Shown here: positions 1 to 9,318 of the stretch, one piece after another
Layout of the letters: each line of letters starts with the position of its first letter
Numbering within the stretch: the stretch's first letter is position 1
From: an uncultured Pelagibacteraceae bacterium
GTDB taxonomy: Bacteria > Pseudomonadota > Alphaproteobacteria > Pelagibacterales > Pelagibacteraceae
Assembly: GCA_902567235.1 (NCBI GenBank)
Contig: CACFLX010000003.1
Location: 43,298 to 107,297 of the forward strand
Reading direction: 5' to 3'
DNA length: 64,000 nucleotides
Program-made: the position numbers and the translations under genes
Notes under the pieces: generated by a model
What the model was told of the DNA's origin: nothing
The model's input: only the letters and a program-made list of their open reading frames with translations
The model's database searches: none

Positions 1-1048
1 TGTTTCTTAATCCTAACTCTAATCTTGGGATAGAACCTAAAAATCTACTATCACTTGTACCACCTCTACAATTTAATTTTGCAGAATTACCTGTAACTTT
101 TTTAACAATTTTTTTAACCATATAAATTTCTTTATTAGGTTTGGTATAAAAAGCTTCTCCACTCACTCTATATTCTATTTTAGTTTTACATTTTTCTTTT
201 TTTGCAACCACATTTATTATTTTGCTTAGTTTTTTCTTAAGGGAAGCTGATTTATGTTTAGAGTTAAATCTAACATTAAATTTTGCACTAGCCGATTGGG
301 GTACTACATTTTCAGATAAATTATCTACATTCATTTTTGTAAACTCTAAGTTAGATGGAGGCATGAATTTTGTACCATTATCTAACGATGAACTTTTTAA
401 CTTTGCTATTATTTTAGCTAAGGCAGTACATGGATTGATATAAGACCCAGCAAACGCTGAGTGACCACTTTTTCCATATACAGTTATAATTCCATTCATA
501 GAACCACGTCTTCCAATTCTTATTTCATCCCCAACTGATTTATTTGAAGATGGCTCTCCTACTATAGAAAAATCTATTTTTTCACCTTTTTTTTTAAGGT
601 GCCTCATAACAGCTGGGCAACCGTAACCTGTTGTTTCTTCATCCGCTGCAATAATAATTGAAATTGAACCTTTAAATTTTTTATTTTTAATAAATTTACT
701 AATTGCACTTATAAAGCAAGCTATCCCACCTTTCATATCTTGAGATCCTCTGCCGTTTAAATATCCTTTTTTTACAACAGCTTTAAATGGTGAAATTTTC
801 CAATTGTTAAGGTTTGCAACTACATCAGTATGTCCTAAAAAATTTATATGAGGTTTTGATTTACCAAATCTTGCATATAAATTTAAAGCAGGTTTTGGCC
901 CTATTCCTTTTGATTTAATAATTTTACATCTAAAACCAATTGAAGAAAGTTTTCTTGATAAAAATTTCATTATACCTTTATCCTCAGTTTTAACTGTCGG
1001 AAATCTTATTAGCTCTTGAGCTAACTTTATCTCATTAAAAATTTTCAT
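1..1048 (-). CDS. dapE: Succinyl-diaminopimelate desuccinylase, 3'-truncated by window edge
   Basis: M20-family zinc aminoacylase that removes the succinyl group from N-succinyl-LL-diaminopimelate in lysine and peptidoglycan precursor synthesis. About 349 codons are present; the family is usually near 375-380 residues, so roughly the last 30 lie beyond base 1. Visible are the metal-binding motif GHTDVV and the catalytic IAADEET segment (DapE normally has a D/E-E-G/T pattern here). The ATG at 1046-1048 lies 2 bases downstream of the dapD stop, so dapD and dapE are co-transcribed, as in other alphaproteobacteria. Confidence is high from the motifs and the dapD-dapE pairing. Confidence 0.93.
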   Translation of the reverse strand, partial: MKIFNEIKLAQELIRFPTVKTEDKGIMKFLSRKLSSIGFRCKIIKSKGIGPKPALNLYARFGKSKPHINFLGHTDVVANLNNWKISPFKAVVKKGYLNGRGSQDMKGGIACFISAISKFIKNKKFKGSISIIIAADEETTGYGCPAVMRHLKKKGEKIDFSIVGEPSSNKSVGDEIRIGRRGSMNGIITVYGKSGHSAFAGSYINPCTALAKIIAKLKSSSLDNGTKFMPPSNLEFTKMNVDNLSENVVPQSASAKFNVRFNSKHKSASLKKKLSKIINVVAKKEKCKTKIEYRVSGEAFYTKPNKEIYMVKKIVKKVTGNSAKLNCRGGTSDSRFLGSIPRLELGLRN

Positions 1049-1050
1049 TA

Positions 1051-1881
1051 TTAATCTCTTAATAGGTCATTAATAGATGTTTTAGACCTTGTTTTTTCAT
1101 CAACCTGTTTAATAATAACCGCACAATATAGAGAAGGTGCTGAAGGATTATTTTTGTCAGGCAAAGATCCGGGTACCACAACTGAATAGGGAGGTATTTT
1201 TCCATACGTAATCTCACCTGTTTTTCTATTTACAATTTTTGTTGATTGGCCAATATACATTCCCATACTTATTACAGATCCTTCTCCTACAATTACACCT
1301 TCAACAACTTCTGACATTGCTCCTAAAAAAACATTATCTTCAATAATAGTAGGCAATGCTTGTGCTGGTTCTAAAACTCCTCCAACTCCACTTGCAGCAG
1401 ATATATGACAATTTTTTCCAATTTGACTACAACTTCCTGCTCTAGCAAAAGTGTCGATCATTGTACCTTCATCCACGTACGCACCGATATTAATATAACA
1501 TGGCATTAGGACTGCATTTTTGCCAACAAAAGATCCTTTTCTTACAGGCGAGTTTGGAACCATCCTAAAACCCGCTTTTTCATGATCTTCTTTTGTCCAT
1601 CCGGCTGTTTTACCTTTAAGCAAGTGAGCTTTGTCATACCAACTACTATAAGGGCCATTTAAATTTTCCATTGGATAAATTCTAAAACTTAACATGATTG
1701 CTTTTTTAAGATATTGATGGGTTACCCATTCCCCATTAATCTTTTCTGCAACTCTAACTTTTCCACTGTCTAAATCTGCAATGATTTGATTAATAGTATC
1801 TTTAATCTTTTTATCAGAATTAGTGTTTATTTGATCTTTATTTTCCCAAGCATCATTTATAATTTTTTCTATATCACTCAT
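1051..1881 (-). CDS. dapD: Tetrahydrodipicolinate N-succinyltransferase
   Basis: Transfers succinyl from succinyl-CoA to tetrahydrodipicolinate, the step before the succinyl-DAP aminotransferase and DapE. At 276 residues it has the normal family length. The C-terminal half shows left-handed beta-helix hexapeptide repeats (for example around [15 protein letters not shown] and [17 protein letters not shown]), preceded by the conserved [19 protein letters not shown] region. It sits 4 bases after the HAD gene and 2 bases before dapE in one minus-strand operon. Cytosolic trimer in the family. Confidence 0.96.
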   Translation of the reverse strand: MSDIEKIINDAWENKDQINTNSDKKIKDTINQIIADLDSGKVRVAEKINGEWVTHQYLKKAIMLSFRIYPMENLNGPYSSWYDKAHLLKGKTAGWTKEDHEKAGFRMVPNSPVRKGSFVGKNAVLMPCYINIGAYVDEGTMIDTFARAGSCSQIGKNCHISAASGVGGVLEPAQALPTIIEDNVFLGAMSEVVEGVIVGEGSVISMGMYIGQSTKIVNRKTGEITYGKIPPYSVVVPGSLPDKNNPSAPSLYCAVIIKQVDEKTRSKTSINDLLRD

Positions 1882-1885
1882 AATA

Positions 1886-2575
1886 TTATTTCTCTTTTAA
1901 TAACCTTATTTTTTTTAAAAATAAAGCAAGATTATCAATTTTATAATCAATCACATCTTTATATTTTTCTATGTCATTAATTGGTTGATCATTAATAAAC
2001 CAAACTTTTGTCATGTCTTTTGCCGTATCTGATGAGAGGTTTTTAGCAATATCTTCTATATAAACAGTTTCTTCACTATTAGGGATTTTAAACTTGTCAC
2101 ACATTAATTTAAGCGATTCAGGGTTAGGTTTTGGTTTAAATTGAAAATCAACAATATCCATGATTTTTCCTTCAAATAAATCATCAATACCTATTTTTTT
2201 CATACAATTAATTGCATGTTCTTTACTGCCATTAGTTGCGCAATACATTTTTACATTTAATTTTAATAGCTCTTCTCTTAATTCTATATCTTTTTCCAGA
2301 CAGTCATAATTGATATTATGTACATACTTAAGAAACTCTTTGGCAACTATCAAATCTGGATAATTTTTCATTAATCCATTTAAAGAAGTATCGTATTTAT
2401 AAAAATAATCTGCTTGAATTTCTTTCGCCTTAATTTTATCTATACCAAGTTTAATTGAGATAAATTCTGTCATTCTGCTTGATACCTGACCAAATAAAGT
2501 TTTTAAATATTTTGGATGATATACGCATCCATCCATGTCCAAAATTAAATATTTTACTTTTTTTAAATCTTTCAT
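1886..2575 (-). CDS. HAD-superfamily pyrimidine 5'-nucleotidase-like hydrolase
   Basis: Haloacid-dehalogenase hydrolase of 229 residues. Motif I is DMDGCVY near residues 13-19, where the first Asp is the nucleophile and the second the acid/base; a later CATNGS is motif II and the VYIEDIAKN segment is motif IV. The DxDGCxY pattern is that of the Sdt1/pyrimidine 5'-nucleotidase group. In Rhizobiales a member sits between argB and dapD exactly as here, so orthology by position is good. It overlaps the argB stop by 4 bases. The actual substrate in this organism is unknown. Confidence 0.82.
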   Translation of the reverse strand: MKDLKKVKYLILDMDGCVYHPKYLKTLFGQVSSRMTEFISIKLGIDKIKAKEIQADYFYKYDTSLNGLMKNYPDLIVAKEFLKYVHNINYDCLEKDIELREELLKLNVKMYCATNGSKEHAINCMKKIGIDDLFEGKIMDIVDFQFKPKPNPESLKLMCDKFKIPNSEETVYIEDIAKNLSSDTAKDMTKVWFINDQPINDIEKYKDVIDYKIDNLALFLKKIRLLKEK

Positions 2576-3420
2576 TTTCTGATTAAAGTTCCTGCACCTT
2601 TATCAGAAAATAACTCAAATAATATTGAATGAGGTTTTCTTCCATCAACTATAACTACACCTGTCACTCCATTATTTACAGCATCAAGACAGGTATTAAT
2701 TTTTGGAATCATCCCACCAGAAATATCACCATCTTTAAGCATTTTTTCTGCAATAGAAGAATTAATTTCTGGTATTAGTTTTTTATTTTTATCAAGGACA
2801 CCTTCAACATCAGTCATCAGCAATAATCTTCTTGAGTTAAGTTCTTTTGCAACTGAGCCAGCAGCAATATCAGCATTTATATTATAGGTTTTTTTATCAT
2901 CGCTGGTGCCCATAGGCACTACTATTGGTATTTTTTTTTCTTTTATAATTTTTAAAATACTTTTCAAATCTATTTCTTTTGGTGAACCAACAAAGCCAAG
3001 TTCTTTTTTTTCTGGTTTAATTTTAATTATATTTTTATTATTAGGTGCTACAGATTCTGCATTTATTTGAAGATTTTTTAAATTATTTATAATTTCAGAA
3101 TTTAATTCTAAAAGTGCTTCTTCAACAACTTTAACAGTTATTTCATCAGTAACTCTCAAACCATCAATAAACTTTGATTCTATATTTAATTCATCAAGTT
3201 TTTTTTTTATATTTTTTCCACCACCATGAACAACTATTACTGATAATCCTAACTTATATATTACTGAAATATCTTCAATGAATTGTCTAAATAAATTATC
3301 CTCAAGTAGTACTGATCCGCCACATTTAATCACAATTATTTCTTCTAAGTACTTTGCAATATATTTTTTAACTTCTTCGACAGATGGACCATTAGTGGGT
3401 AAAATTTTTTCTAAATCCAT
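2572..3420 (-). CDS. argB: Acetylglutamate kinase
   Basis: Phosphorylates N-acetylglutamate in arginine biosynthesis. Amino-acid-kinase fold: the glycine-rich IKCGGSVL at about residues 31-38, the substrate-binding VVHGGGK near 63-69, and DGLRVT near 86-91 are all visible, and NINADIAAGSVA and SGGMIPKI occur in the C-terminal half. Length (282) is normal. It begins 1 base after the yidC stop; in many alphaproteobacteria engB lies between yidC and argB, but it is missing here. argJ, argD and argF occur elsewhere in the window. Confidence 0.96.
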   Translation of the reverse strand: MDLEKILPTNGPSVEEVKKYIAKYLEEIIVIKCGGSVLLEDNLFRQFIEDISVIYKLGLSVIVVHGGGKNIKKKLDELNIESKFIDGLRVTDEITVKVVEEALLELNSEIINNLKNLQINAESVAPNNKNIIKIKPEKKELGFVGSPKEIDLKSILKIIKEKKIPIVVPMGTSDDKKTYNINADIAAGSVAKELNSRRLLLMTDVEGVLDKNKKLIPEINSSIAEKMLKDGDISGGMIPKINTCLDAVNNGVTGVVIVDGRKPHSILFELFSDKGAGTLIRK

Positions 3421-5100
3421 TTATTGTACTGTTTTAACAGCTGTTCTTTTTATAATAACATACTGTTGTGCCATTGTTAAAACGTTGTTGACTGTCCAAT
3501 AAATTACGAGACCTGATGGGAACGGCGCCAGTATTACAGTTAAAAAAAGTGGAAAGAACATAAATATTTTTGCCTGTATTGGATCAGGGGGAGTAGGGTT
3601 AAGCTTTTGTTGTAAATACATTGATAACCCCATAAGGCAAGGCCACAGGCCGATTAATAAAAATGATGGAGGATCCCAAGGGATTAAACCAAACAAATTA
3701 AAAATTGAGGTAGGGTCTCTTTCCGATAAATCTTGTATCCATCCAAAGAAAGGTTGATGTCTCATTTCTATAGTTACGAATAACATCTTATAAATGGCAA
3801 AAAAGAAAGGGATCTGTATTAAGATTGGCAAACAACCAGAAAGAGGATTAATTTTTTCTTTTTTATATAATGACATCATTTCTTGTTGTAATTTTACCTT
3901 ATCTTCTTTGTGAAGTTCCTTTAATCTTGTCATTTCCGGTTGAAGGACTTTCATTTTTGCCATTGATCTAAATGAATAGTTTGAAAGTGGAAAAAATGCC
4001 AGTCGTATACAAGCGGTAATCATAATTATTGCTATTCCAAAATTACCAGTGAGCTTATAAAAGTAATCAATTGCAAAAAATAGGTTCTTAACGATGAAGT
4101 AAAACCAACCCCAATCTATAGCTAAATCAAATTTTTCTATTTTTAATTTTTCTGCATATCCATCAATAACACTGACCTCTTTAGCTGCTACAATAATTTT
4201 AATATTATTTGATTTAGTTTCATTTGCGCCAACAGTAGTAGGGTTTCTTTCAATAAAATTAGCTTTAAATTTATTCTTAAATTCAAAATCTGCTTTAAAT
4301 TCTTTATTTTTTTCTGGAATTAAGCTAGCAATCCAATATTTATCAGTAATACCTAGCCATCCTTTACCTGCATTAACTGAATATTTTTTTTCTTCTATAT
4401 CATCATAATCTTGCTCTACTAATTGGTCATCAAACACTCCAATAAGACCTTCGTGAAGAATATAAAAGTTTGTTACTTCAGGTGCAGTATTTCTTATAAT
4501 TTGACCATAGGGATAAAAATTATATTTTTTTTCCGTTGTATTTTTAATGGTCTGATCAACTGTAAATAAATATTCATCATCTATACTTATTTTTTTATTA
4601 AATATTATTCCTTGATCATTTTCCCATTTAAGATTGATTGGATTATTAGGAGTTAATTTATTATTTCCCACTACTTTCCATATGGTTTTGCTATTTGGCA
4701 CATCTATATTCTCACTATTGGTTGCCCAACCAGTTTCAACATAATATCCATTATTTAAATTTCGAGGATTCAATAAAACTATCTGATCATTTCCATTTAG
4801 GGTTTCAGTGTACTTTTTGAATGTTAGGTCATCAATTGTACTTCCCGTTAAAGAAATTGATCCTTTCATGCTAATATTTTCAAATTCTATTCTTTGATTT
4901 TTAGATTTAGCTTCAGATCTAGAAATTTCTAATACTTTTTCCTCAACTTCCAAACTTGGAGCTTCCGTCGTTTCTAAAACTTGATTTTTTTCTTCTTGAA
5001 CTTGTTTCAAATCTTGCGGACTTGGCGCAAAGAAAAGGCTATAAAGAATAATTACAGCTGCACTAAGAGATATTGCTGCTATGACGTTTTTTGAATCCAT
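3421..5100 (-). CDS. yidC: Membrane protein insertase YidC
   Basis: Inserts and folds inner-membrane proteins, alone or with SecYEG. The 559-residue protein has the Gram-negative architecture: one N-terminal membrane segment (residues ~5-25), a large periplasmic domain to about 340, then the Oxa1 core with five membrane segments from about 345 on. The core carries the cytosolic coiled hairpin (MAKMKVLQPEM region) and the ...NPLSGCLPILIQIPFFFAIY segment. It follows yidD directly (stop/start adjacent) in the rpmH-rnpA-yidD-yidC cluster. Confidence 0.97.
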   Translation of the reverse strand: MDSKNVIAAISLSAAVIILYSLFFAPSPQDLKQVQEEKNQVLETTEAPSLEVEEKVLEISRSEAKSKNQRIEFENISMKGSISLTGSTIDDLTFKKYTETLNGNDQIVLLNPRNLNNGYYVETGWATNSENIDVPNSKTIWKVVGNNKLTPNNPINLKWENDQGIIFNKKISIDDEYLFTVDQTIKNTTEKKYNFYPYGQIIRNTAPEVTNFYILHEGLIGVFDDQLVEQDYDDIEEKKYSVNAGKGWLGITDKYWIASLIPEKNKEFKADFEFKNKFKANFIERNPTTVGANETKSNNIKIIVAAKEVSVIDGYAEKLKIEKFDLAIDWGWFYFIVKNLFFAIDYFYKLTGNFGIAIIMITACIRLAFFPLSNYSFRSMAKMKVLQPEMTRLKELHKEDKVKLQQEMMSLYKKEKINPLSGCLPILIQIPFFFAIYKMLFVTIEMRHQPFFGWIQDLSERDPTSIFNLFGLIPWDPPSFLLIGLWPCLMGLSMYLQQKLNPTPPDPIQAKIFMFFPLFLTVILAPFPSGLVIYWTVNNVLTMAQQYVIIKRTAVKTVQ

Positions 5101-5343
5101 TTAATTTCTTTTCTTCTTTATTGGATCAAATCCTTCACCGCCTCCCAATATTTTAATTGGGTGACATGACAAGATTCTTTTTAAACCAAAAAAACATCCT
5201 TTTAAAAAACCATATTCTTTAAGACTGTCTATAAAATATTCAGAACATGTAGGAAGATATCTACAGTTATTTCCAAGATATGGTGACAAAACATATTGGT
5301 AAAATTTTATAATTTTAATAATAATTTTTGAAAAAATATTCAT
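5101..5343 (-). CDS. yidD: Membrane protein insertion efficiency factor YidD
   Basis: Small (80 residues) amphipathic membrane-associated protein that helps YidC-dependent insertion. The family signature is clear: YQYVLSPYLGNNCRYLPTCSEY near residues 16-37 with its conserved cysteines, then GCHP-like SCHPI and GGEGFDP. It starts on the last base of the rnpA stop region (5343), and yidC follows without a gap, so translational coupling is likely. Confidence 0.95.
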   Translation of the reverse strand: MNIFSKIIIKIIKFYQYVLSPYLGNNCRYLPTCSEYFIDSLKEYGFLKGCFFGLKRILSCHPIKILGGGEGFDPIKKKRN

Positions 5344-5684
5344 TATTTAATTTTTTTATAATCCTTTATTATAGTTTCTTTAATATCAGCAAATTTCGCA
5401 TTTATAATTGATTTTTTTGCAATAAATAAATACGAATAATTAAAATTAATTTTTGATATTTTGATAATTTGATTCATAATATTTCTCAATCTTCTTTTTA
5501 TTTTATTTCTTTTAACAGCATTGCCTAATTTTTTTTGTGTTACAAAACTTATATTTAAATAATTATTACTTTTATTAGAAAGGTTTTTGAAGAAAATATT
5601 AATATATTTGTTAGATATTTTTTTTCCTGTTAACAGTGATTTGAAATCTTGATTCTTTGATAGACTCAATAATTTAATTTGCAT
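5343..5684 (-). CDS. rnpA: Ribonuclease P protein component
   Basis: Protein subunit of RNase P, which trims the 5' ends of pre-tRNAs together with the rnpB RNA. The 113-residue, very basic protein has the family's RNR motif as NAVKRNKIKRRLRN near residues 54-67 and the FVTQKKLGNAV lead-in. Its ATG shares one base with the rpmH stop (TAATG at 5684-5686), so the two are translationally coupled as in most bacteria. rnpB is not in this window. Confidence 0.94.
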   Translation of the reverse strand: MQIKLLSLSKNQDFKSLLTGKKISNKYINIFFKNLSNKSNNYLNISFVTQKKLGNAVKRNKIKRRLRNIMNQIIKISKINFNYSYLFIAKKSIINAKFADIKETIIKDYKKIK

Positions 5685-5818
5685 TAAACAGTAAGTTTTT
5701 TTCTTCCTTTTGCTCTTCTTCTTGCCAATAGCTTTTTTCCTCCTTTAGTTCTCATTTTAGATCTAAAGCCATGTCTTCTCTTTCTTACTAATCTACTCGG
5801 TTGGTATGTTCTTTTCAT
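5684..5818 (-). CDS. rpmH: 50S ribosomal protein L34
   Basis: A 44-codon gene encoding an arginine/lysine-rich peptide that starts [18 protein letters not shown] and ends in GRKKLTV, the classic L34 sequence. It is the first gene of the rpmH-rnpA-yidD-yidC cluster. The ATG is at 5816-5818. The 85 bases up to the divergent gene at 5904 must hold promoters for both directions, but I could not assign clear hexamers. Confidence 0.97.
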   Translation of the reverse strand: MKRTYQPSRLVRKRRHGFRSKMRTKGGKKLLARRRAKGRKKLTV

Positions 5819-5903
5819 AATAACTTAATAAAATCTATTTAAAATTTCGGTAGTTATAAGAAATAAGTGTATTAAAGTACAGTTAATTTTTAAAAGATAA
5901 AGG

Positions 5904-6623
5904 ATGGAAAAAGATAAAAAAATTAAAATATTTTTGGGCTTAGCTTATTTATTAATAGTTATATTATTTTTATGGCTTATTTTTAATAAATTTTCATTAG
6001 ATGAACTTGCCAGCTATGATTTTATTAAAAATAATAGAGATTATTTGATTTCTATAAAAGAAAGCAATCTTTTTCTAATTTCATTAATTTTTTTAATTTT
6101 TACAATTTTATGGGTTTTACTTTTAGGTTTTGGAAGTCCAATTTTTTTATTAGGTGGATTTATTTTTGGTAAATGGATAGGAACAATTTTAGTTGTCTTT
6201 GGTTTATCAGCAGGAGCTACATTATTATATATTTTAGCAAATTATTTTTTTAAAGATTTAATTATAAAAAAGTTTTCAAAAAAATTTTCTAAACTAAAAG
6301 AAAAATTTAAAAATAATGAATTTTCATTTTTTTTAATTTATAGATTTATTGGAGGAATTCCTTTCTCAATATCAAATATTTTGCCAGTTTTATTCGATAT
6401 TAAAGTTAAAAATTTCTTTTTTGGATCAGTAATTGGTATGGCGCCACAACTTTTTATAGGAGTAAGTATAGGAGCTGGAATTGAAAAAATTATTAATTTA
6501 AATCAAGATCCTCCAACATTATTAAATATTTTAAATTCCAAAGATATTTATATGCCAATAATTGGTTTTATTTTTTTTATAGTTTTAACTTATATATTAA
6601 GAAAAAAATTTTATAAAAACTAA
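5904..6623 (+). CDS. TVP38/TMEM64 (VTT-domain) membrane protein
   Basis: A 239-residue polytopic inner-membrane protein with about six hydrophobic segments (residues ~8-27, 52-75, 80-112, 140-165, 172-192, 215-234). The VTT/SNARE-associated signature is present: GSPIFLLGGFIFG near 75-87, the GLSAGATLLYILANYFFKD region, and later YRFIGGIPFSISN. DedA/VTT proteins are implicated in lipid scrambling or transport, but no substrate can be inferred here. The stop is 6 bases from the 3' end of the convergent tRNA-Thr. The start has a weak AAAGG immediately upstream. Confidence 0.8.
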   Translation: MEKDKKIKIFLGLAYLLIVILFLWLIFNKFSLDELASYDFIKNNRDYLISIKESNLFLISLIFLIFTILWVLLLGFGSPIFLLGGFIFGKWIGTILVVFGLSAGATLLYILANYFFKDLIIKKFSKKFSKLKEKFKNNEFSFFLIYRFIGGIPFSISNILPVLFDIKVKNFFFGSVIGMAPQLFIGVSIGAGIEKIINLNQDPPTLLNILNSKDIYMPIIGFIFFIVLTYILRKKFYKN

Positions 6624-6629
6624 TTTTGT

Positions 6630-6703
6630 TGGTGCCCCCACCAAGAATCGAACTTGAAATTCAACCTTACCATGGTCGCGTTATGCCATTTAACTATAAG
6701 GGC
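6630..6703 (-). tRNA. tRNA-Thr (anticodon GGT)
   Basis: Full cloverleaf read on the minus strand. The 7-bp acceptor (GCCCTTA with TGGGGGC) includes two G:U pairs; the D-stem is GTTA/TAAC with loop AATGGCA; the anticodon stem is CGACC/GGTTG with loop ATGGTAA (anticodon GGT at 6671-6669). The T-arm is TCAAG/CTTGG with standard loop TTCGATT. Discriminator A and an encoded CCA follow. It reads ACC/ACU threonine codons. Confidence 0.9.
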
Positions 6704-6800
6704 AATTTATTTCAATGTTTAGTGTATAAAATAAAAATTTTCAAATTATTGCCATTTTTTTTTATTAAAAAACAGGCTATATCATAGATTAGGAAATGTT

Positions 6801-7001
6801 ATGGGAATTCACTACGATTATAAAAGCACAAGAGGTGCCAAAGCTATGGAAAAGCAAGCTAAGAGAGAGAAAAAACTTGCAGAAAAAAGAGCTAAGAAAC
6901 AAGCCAAAACAGGTTTTGCGAAAGAAAAAGATCAAGATAAAACAATTCCATTAGACCAAGTCATTACACTGGACCATCTTACCAATCCAGATAAGAAATA
7001 A
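6801..7001 (+). CDS. Small basic protein of unknown function
   Basis: A 66-residue protein with N-terminus MGIHYDYKSTRGAKAMEKQ, a highly charged lysine/alanine helix over residues ~14-40 (AKREKKLAEKRAKKQAK) likely to be a single helix, and a conserved-looking hydrophobic tail IPLDQVITLDHL. AGGA lies about 8 bases upstream of the ATG. It is the first gene of a run that continues with a 33-residue ORF and dcd. I do not recognise a named family; the composition suggests a nucleic-acid- or ribosome-associated protein, which is inference only. Confidence 0.6.
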   Translation: MGIHYDYKSTRGAKAMEKQAKREKKLAEKRAKKQAKTGFAKEKDQDKTIPLDQVITLDHLTNPDKK

Positions 7002-7103
7002 ATGAATAAAAAAGATAAGATTAGCAAATTAGAAATTGCATTAAGAAAAAATTTAAAAAAAAGAAAAAATTTTCAAAATAAAAAAAAAAATAAAAAAAAT
7101 TAA
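7002..7103 (+). CDS. 33-residue lysine-rich small protein
   Basis: ATG at 7002-7004 begins immediately after the preceding stop (TAA 6999-7001), and the stop TAA (7101-7103) overlaps the dcd ATG as TAATG, so it is translationally coupled on both sides. The peptide has the core [19 protein letters not shown]. From memory, many alphaproteobacteria carry a tiny protein with the pattern L-x-ALR-x-NL-x-RRK-x-Q near murA, which this matches well; function unknown. The lysine-rich tail after residue 22 is low-complexity. Confidence 0.55.
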   Translation: MNKKDKISKLEIALRKNLKKRKNFQNKKKNKKN

Positions 7104-7657
7104 TGTCTGTACAATCTGATAAATGGATTAAGAAAATGGCTAAGGAAAATGGTATGATATCTCCATTTGAGGAAGAACAAGTTAGAGGAAACAAGATATC
7201 ATTTGGTACCTCAAGTTATGGATATGATGCTCGTGTTAATTCAGAGTTTAAAGTATTTACAAATGTAAATTCTGAGATAGTAGATCCAAAAAATTTTAAG
7301 CCCACTAGTTTTGTTTCAAAAACTGGACCAGAATGTATTATACCCCCAAATTCTTTTGCATTAGCTAGCACTGTTGAATATTTTAAAATTCCAAAAGATG
7401 TTTTAGTAATTTGCCTTGGAAAATCTACCTATGCCAGGTGTGGAATTATTGTGAATGTAACTCCTTTAGAACCTGGTTGGGAAGGTCATGTCACTCTTGA
7501 ATTTTCAAACACAACTCCATTACCTGCAAAAATTTATGCAAATGAAGGAGTTGCTCAATTTATATTTTTAAAAGGAAACGAAGTACCAGAAGTGACTTAT
7601 GCCGATAGAAAAGGAAAGTATATGGGTCAAACAGGAGTAACTTTACCCAAAGTTTAA
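7103..7657 (+). CDS. dcd: dCTP deaminase
   Basis: Converts dCTP to dUTP for thymidylate synthesis. The 184-residue protein has the dCTP deaminase/dUTPase fold markers: SYGYDARV near residues 32-39, [17 protein letters not shown] near 72-88, [11 protein letters not shown] near 99-109 with the catalytic ARCG, and [16 protein letters not shown] near 114-129 including the catalytic Glu. Its ATG overlaps the stop of the 33-residue ORF. murA follows after 2 bases. Confidence 0.96.
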   Translation: MSVQSDKWIKKMAKENGMISPFEEEQVRGNKISFGTSSYGYDARVNSEFKVFTNVNSEIVDPKNFKPTSFVSKTGPECIIPPNSFALASTVEYFKIPKDVLVICLGKSTYARCGIIVNVTPLEPGWEGHVTLEFSNTTPLPAKIYANEGVAQFIFLKGNEVPEVTYADRKGKYMGQTGVTLPKV

Positions 7658-7659
7658 TA

Positions 7660-8919
7660 ATGGATAAATTAGAAGTTTTCGGAGCAAGAAAGCTCAAGGG
7701 AAATATAAGAATTTCAGGCTCAAAGAACGCTGCTTTACCAATTCTAGCAGCAAGCATTTTATCAAACAAAAAAATTATTTTAAATAATCTTCCAAATGTA
7801 AAAGATATTAATACAATGATAAAATTATTAGAATCAATTGGATCAATAGTAAAATACTCAAAAAAAAAAAATTCAGTAACAATACAAAATAAAAATAAAA
7901 TTAAGACTTTTGCATCCTATAATTTGGTTAAAACTATGAGGGCTGGAATTCTTGTGTTAGGACCTATGTTGGCAAGATATGGTAATGCAAAAGTTTCTAC
8001 TCCAGGGGGATGTACTATTGGAGTTAGACCCATAGATATACATTTAAAAGCTTTAGCAAAACTAGGTGTAAATTATAAAATAGTAGATGGATATGTTCAT
8101 GCTAATTTAAAGAAAAAACTAAAGGGTACAAAAATTAAATTTCCAAAAATATCTGTAGGTGCCACAGAAAATTTGATTATAGCTTCATCTATGGCAGAAG
8201 GAATTACTATTTTATCTAACTGTGCAATCGAACCTGAAATAAAAGATTTGGTTAATTTTATTAATTGTATGGGAGGAAAAATAAAATGGATTGGAAAAAG
8301 AACTTTAAAAATTCAAGGTGTGAATAATTTTAAAGAGACAAAATATACTATTATGCCTGATAGAATTGAAGCTGGCACATACTTGATTGCTGCAGCAGTA
8401 ACTGAAGGTAATTTAAAAATATCAGGAATCAATCCTAATATTATACGGACAGAAATAGAAATATTTAAAAAATTAGGTATGAAAATAAAAATTGAAAAAA
8501 ATCAAATCAACATTGCAGGAAGCAAGGATATAAAAAACATTAAAATAAAAACTTCACCTTATCCAGGATTTCCCACAGACTTGCAGGCACAGCTTATGGT
8601 GTTGCTTTGTAAAAGCAAAAAACTTTCTATAATTAGTGAAGAAATTTTTGAAAATAGATTTATGCATGTTGCTGAGTTAAATCGAATGGGAGCTAAAATA
8701 AAAACAAAAGGAAACAAAGCATTCATTGAAGGAAATACTAACTTTAAATCAGCTGAATTAATGGCAACAGATTTAAGGGCATCAGTTTCTTTAATTCTTG
8801 CAGCGCTAATAGCAAAAGGAAAAACAACAATAAATAGAATATATCATCTAGATAGAGGGTATGAAGAAATAGAGAAAAAATTGAGAAAAGTAGGAGCCAG
8901 GATAAGAAGAGTTTCTTAA
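7660..8919 (+). CDS. murA: UDP-N-acetylglucosamine 1-carboxyvinyltransferase
   Basis: First committed step of peptidoglycan synthesis, transferring enolpyruvyl from PEP to UDP-GlcNAc. The 419 residues are full length. Visible are GSKNAALPILAAS near 19-31 with the catalytic Lys-Asn, the loop STPGGCTIGVRPIDIH near 112-127 containing the PEP-binding and fosfomycin-target Cys, and TDLRASVSL near 370. It lies between dcd and the DUF2948 gene; the order murA-DUF2948-hisD is typical of alphaproteobacteria. Confidence 0.97.
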   Translation: MDKLEVFGARKLKGNIRISGSKNAALPILAASILSNKKIILNNLPNVKDINTMIKLLESIGSIVKYSKKKNSVTIQNKNKIKTFASYNLVKTMRAGILVLGPMLARYGNAKVSTPGGCTIGVRPIDIHLKALAKLGVNYKIVDGYVHANLKKKLKGTKIKFPKISVGATENLIIASSMAEGITILSNCAIEPEIKDLVNFINCMGGKIKWIGKRTLKIQGVNNFKETKYTIMPDRIEAGTYLIAAAVTEGNLKISGINPNIIRTEIEIFKKLGMKIKIEKNQINIAGSKDIKNIKIKTSPYPGFPTDLQAQLMVLLCKSKKLSIISEEIFENRFMHVAELNRMGAKIKTKGNKAFIEGNTNFKSAELMATDLRASVSLILAALIAKGKTTINRIYHLDRGYEEIEKKLRKVGARIRRVS

Positions 8920-9318
8920 ATGAGTGAGAAAAAATATCTTGCAAAAATTATAGCAAAAGATCCAAATGGTCTACAAGTAATATCTGCTTGTTGTTCCAAT
9001 GGAAAAGTACAAGTAAATGAAATTAAATTTTTAAAAAAAAATAAATTATTTTTGATATCGATCGATAGATTAAATAAAGAAAATAATGAAGATAAAAAAA
9101 TTAAAAGTATTTGTAAATTTGAATTTGTGGACAGTGTAAAATCAAAAAACATTGATCAAAGCAATAAAAGTAATATTTTAGAACTATTGGGAATTGACCT
9201 TTTTAAAATAGGAGAAAATTTTGAGATTACCCTTTTATTTAATAATAATGCATTTATAACTTTATCCACAGAAGTTTTGGAAATAACACTTGAGGATCAA
9301 AATAAATTAAATGATTAA
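8920..9318 (+). CDS. DUF2948 family protein
   Basis: A 132-residue cytosolic protein beginning KKYLAKIIAKDPNGLQVISACC, matching the DUF2948 pattern of an N-terminal strand followed by 'D..GL.VIS...Q' and a central FLKKNKLFLISIDRLN block. It starts immediately after the murA stop and overlaps hisD by 8 bases, which is the standard alphaproteobacterial position of this family. Function is unknown. The assignment rests mainly on context plus the weakly conserved N-terminal half. Confidence 0.75.
   Translation: MSEKKYLAKIIAKDPNGLQVISACCSNGKVQVNEIKFLKKNKLFLISIDRLNKENNEDKKIKSICKFEFVDSVKSKNIDQSNKSNILELLGIDLFKIGENFEITLLFNNNAFITLSTEVLEITLEDQNKLND

Noticed and set aside
7021..7100. A-rich tract as a non-coding linker or slippery repeat
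   Set aside because: It reads as a continuous 33-codon frame with coupled start and stop, so it is better explained as coding, although the lysine-rich tail is low-complexity.
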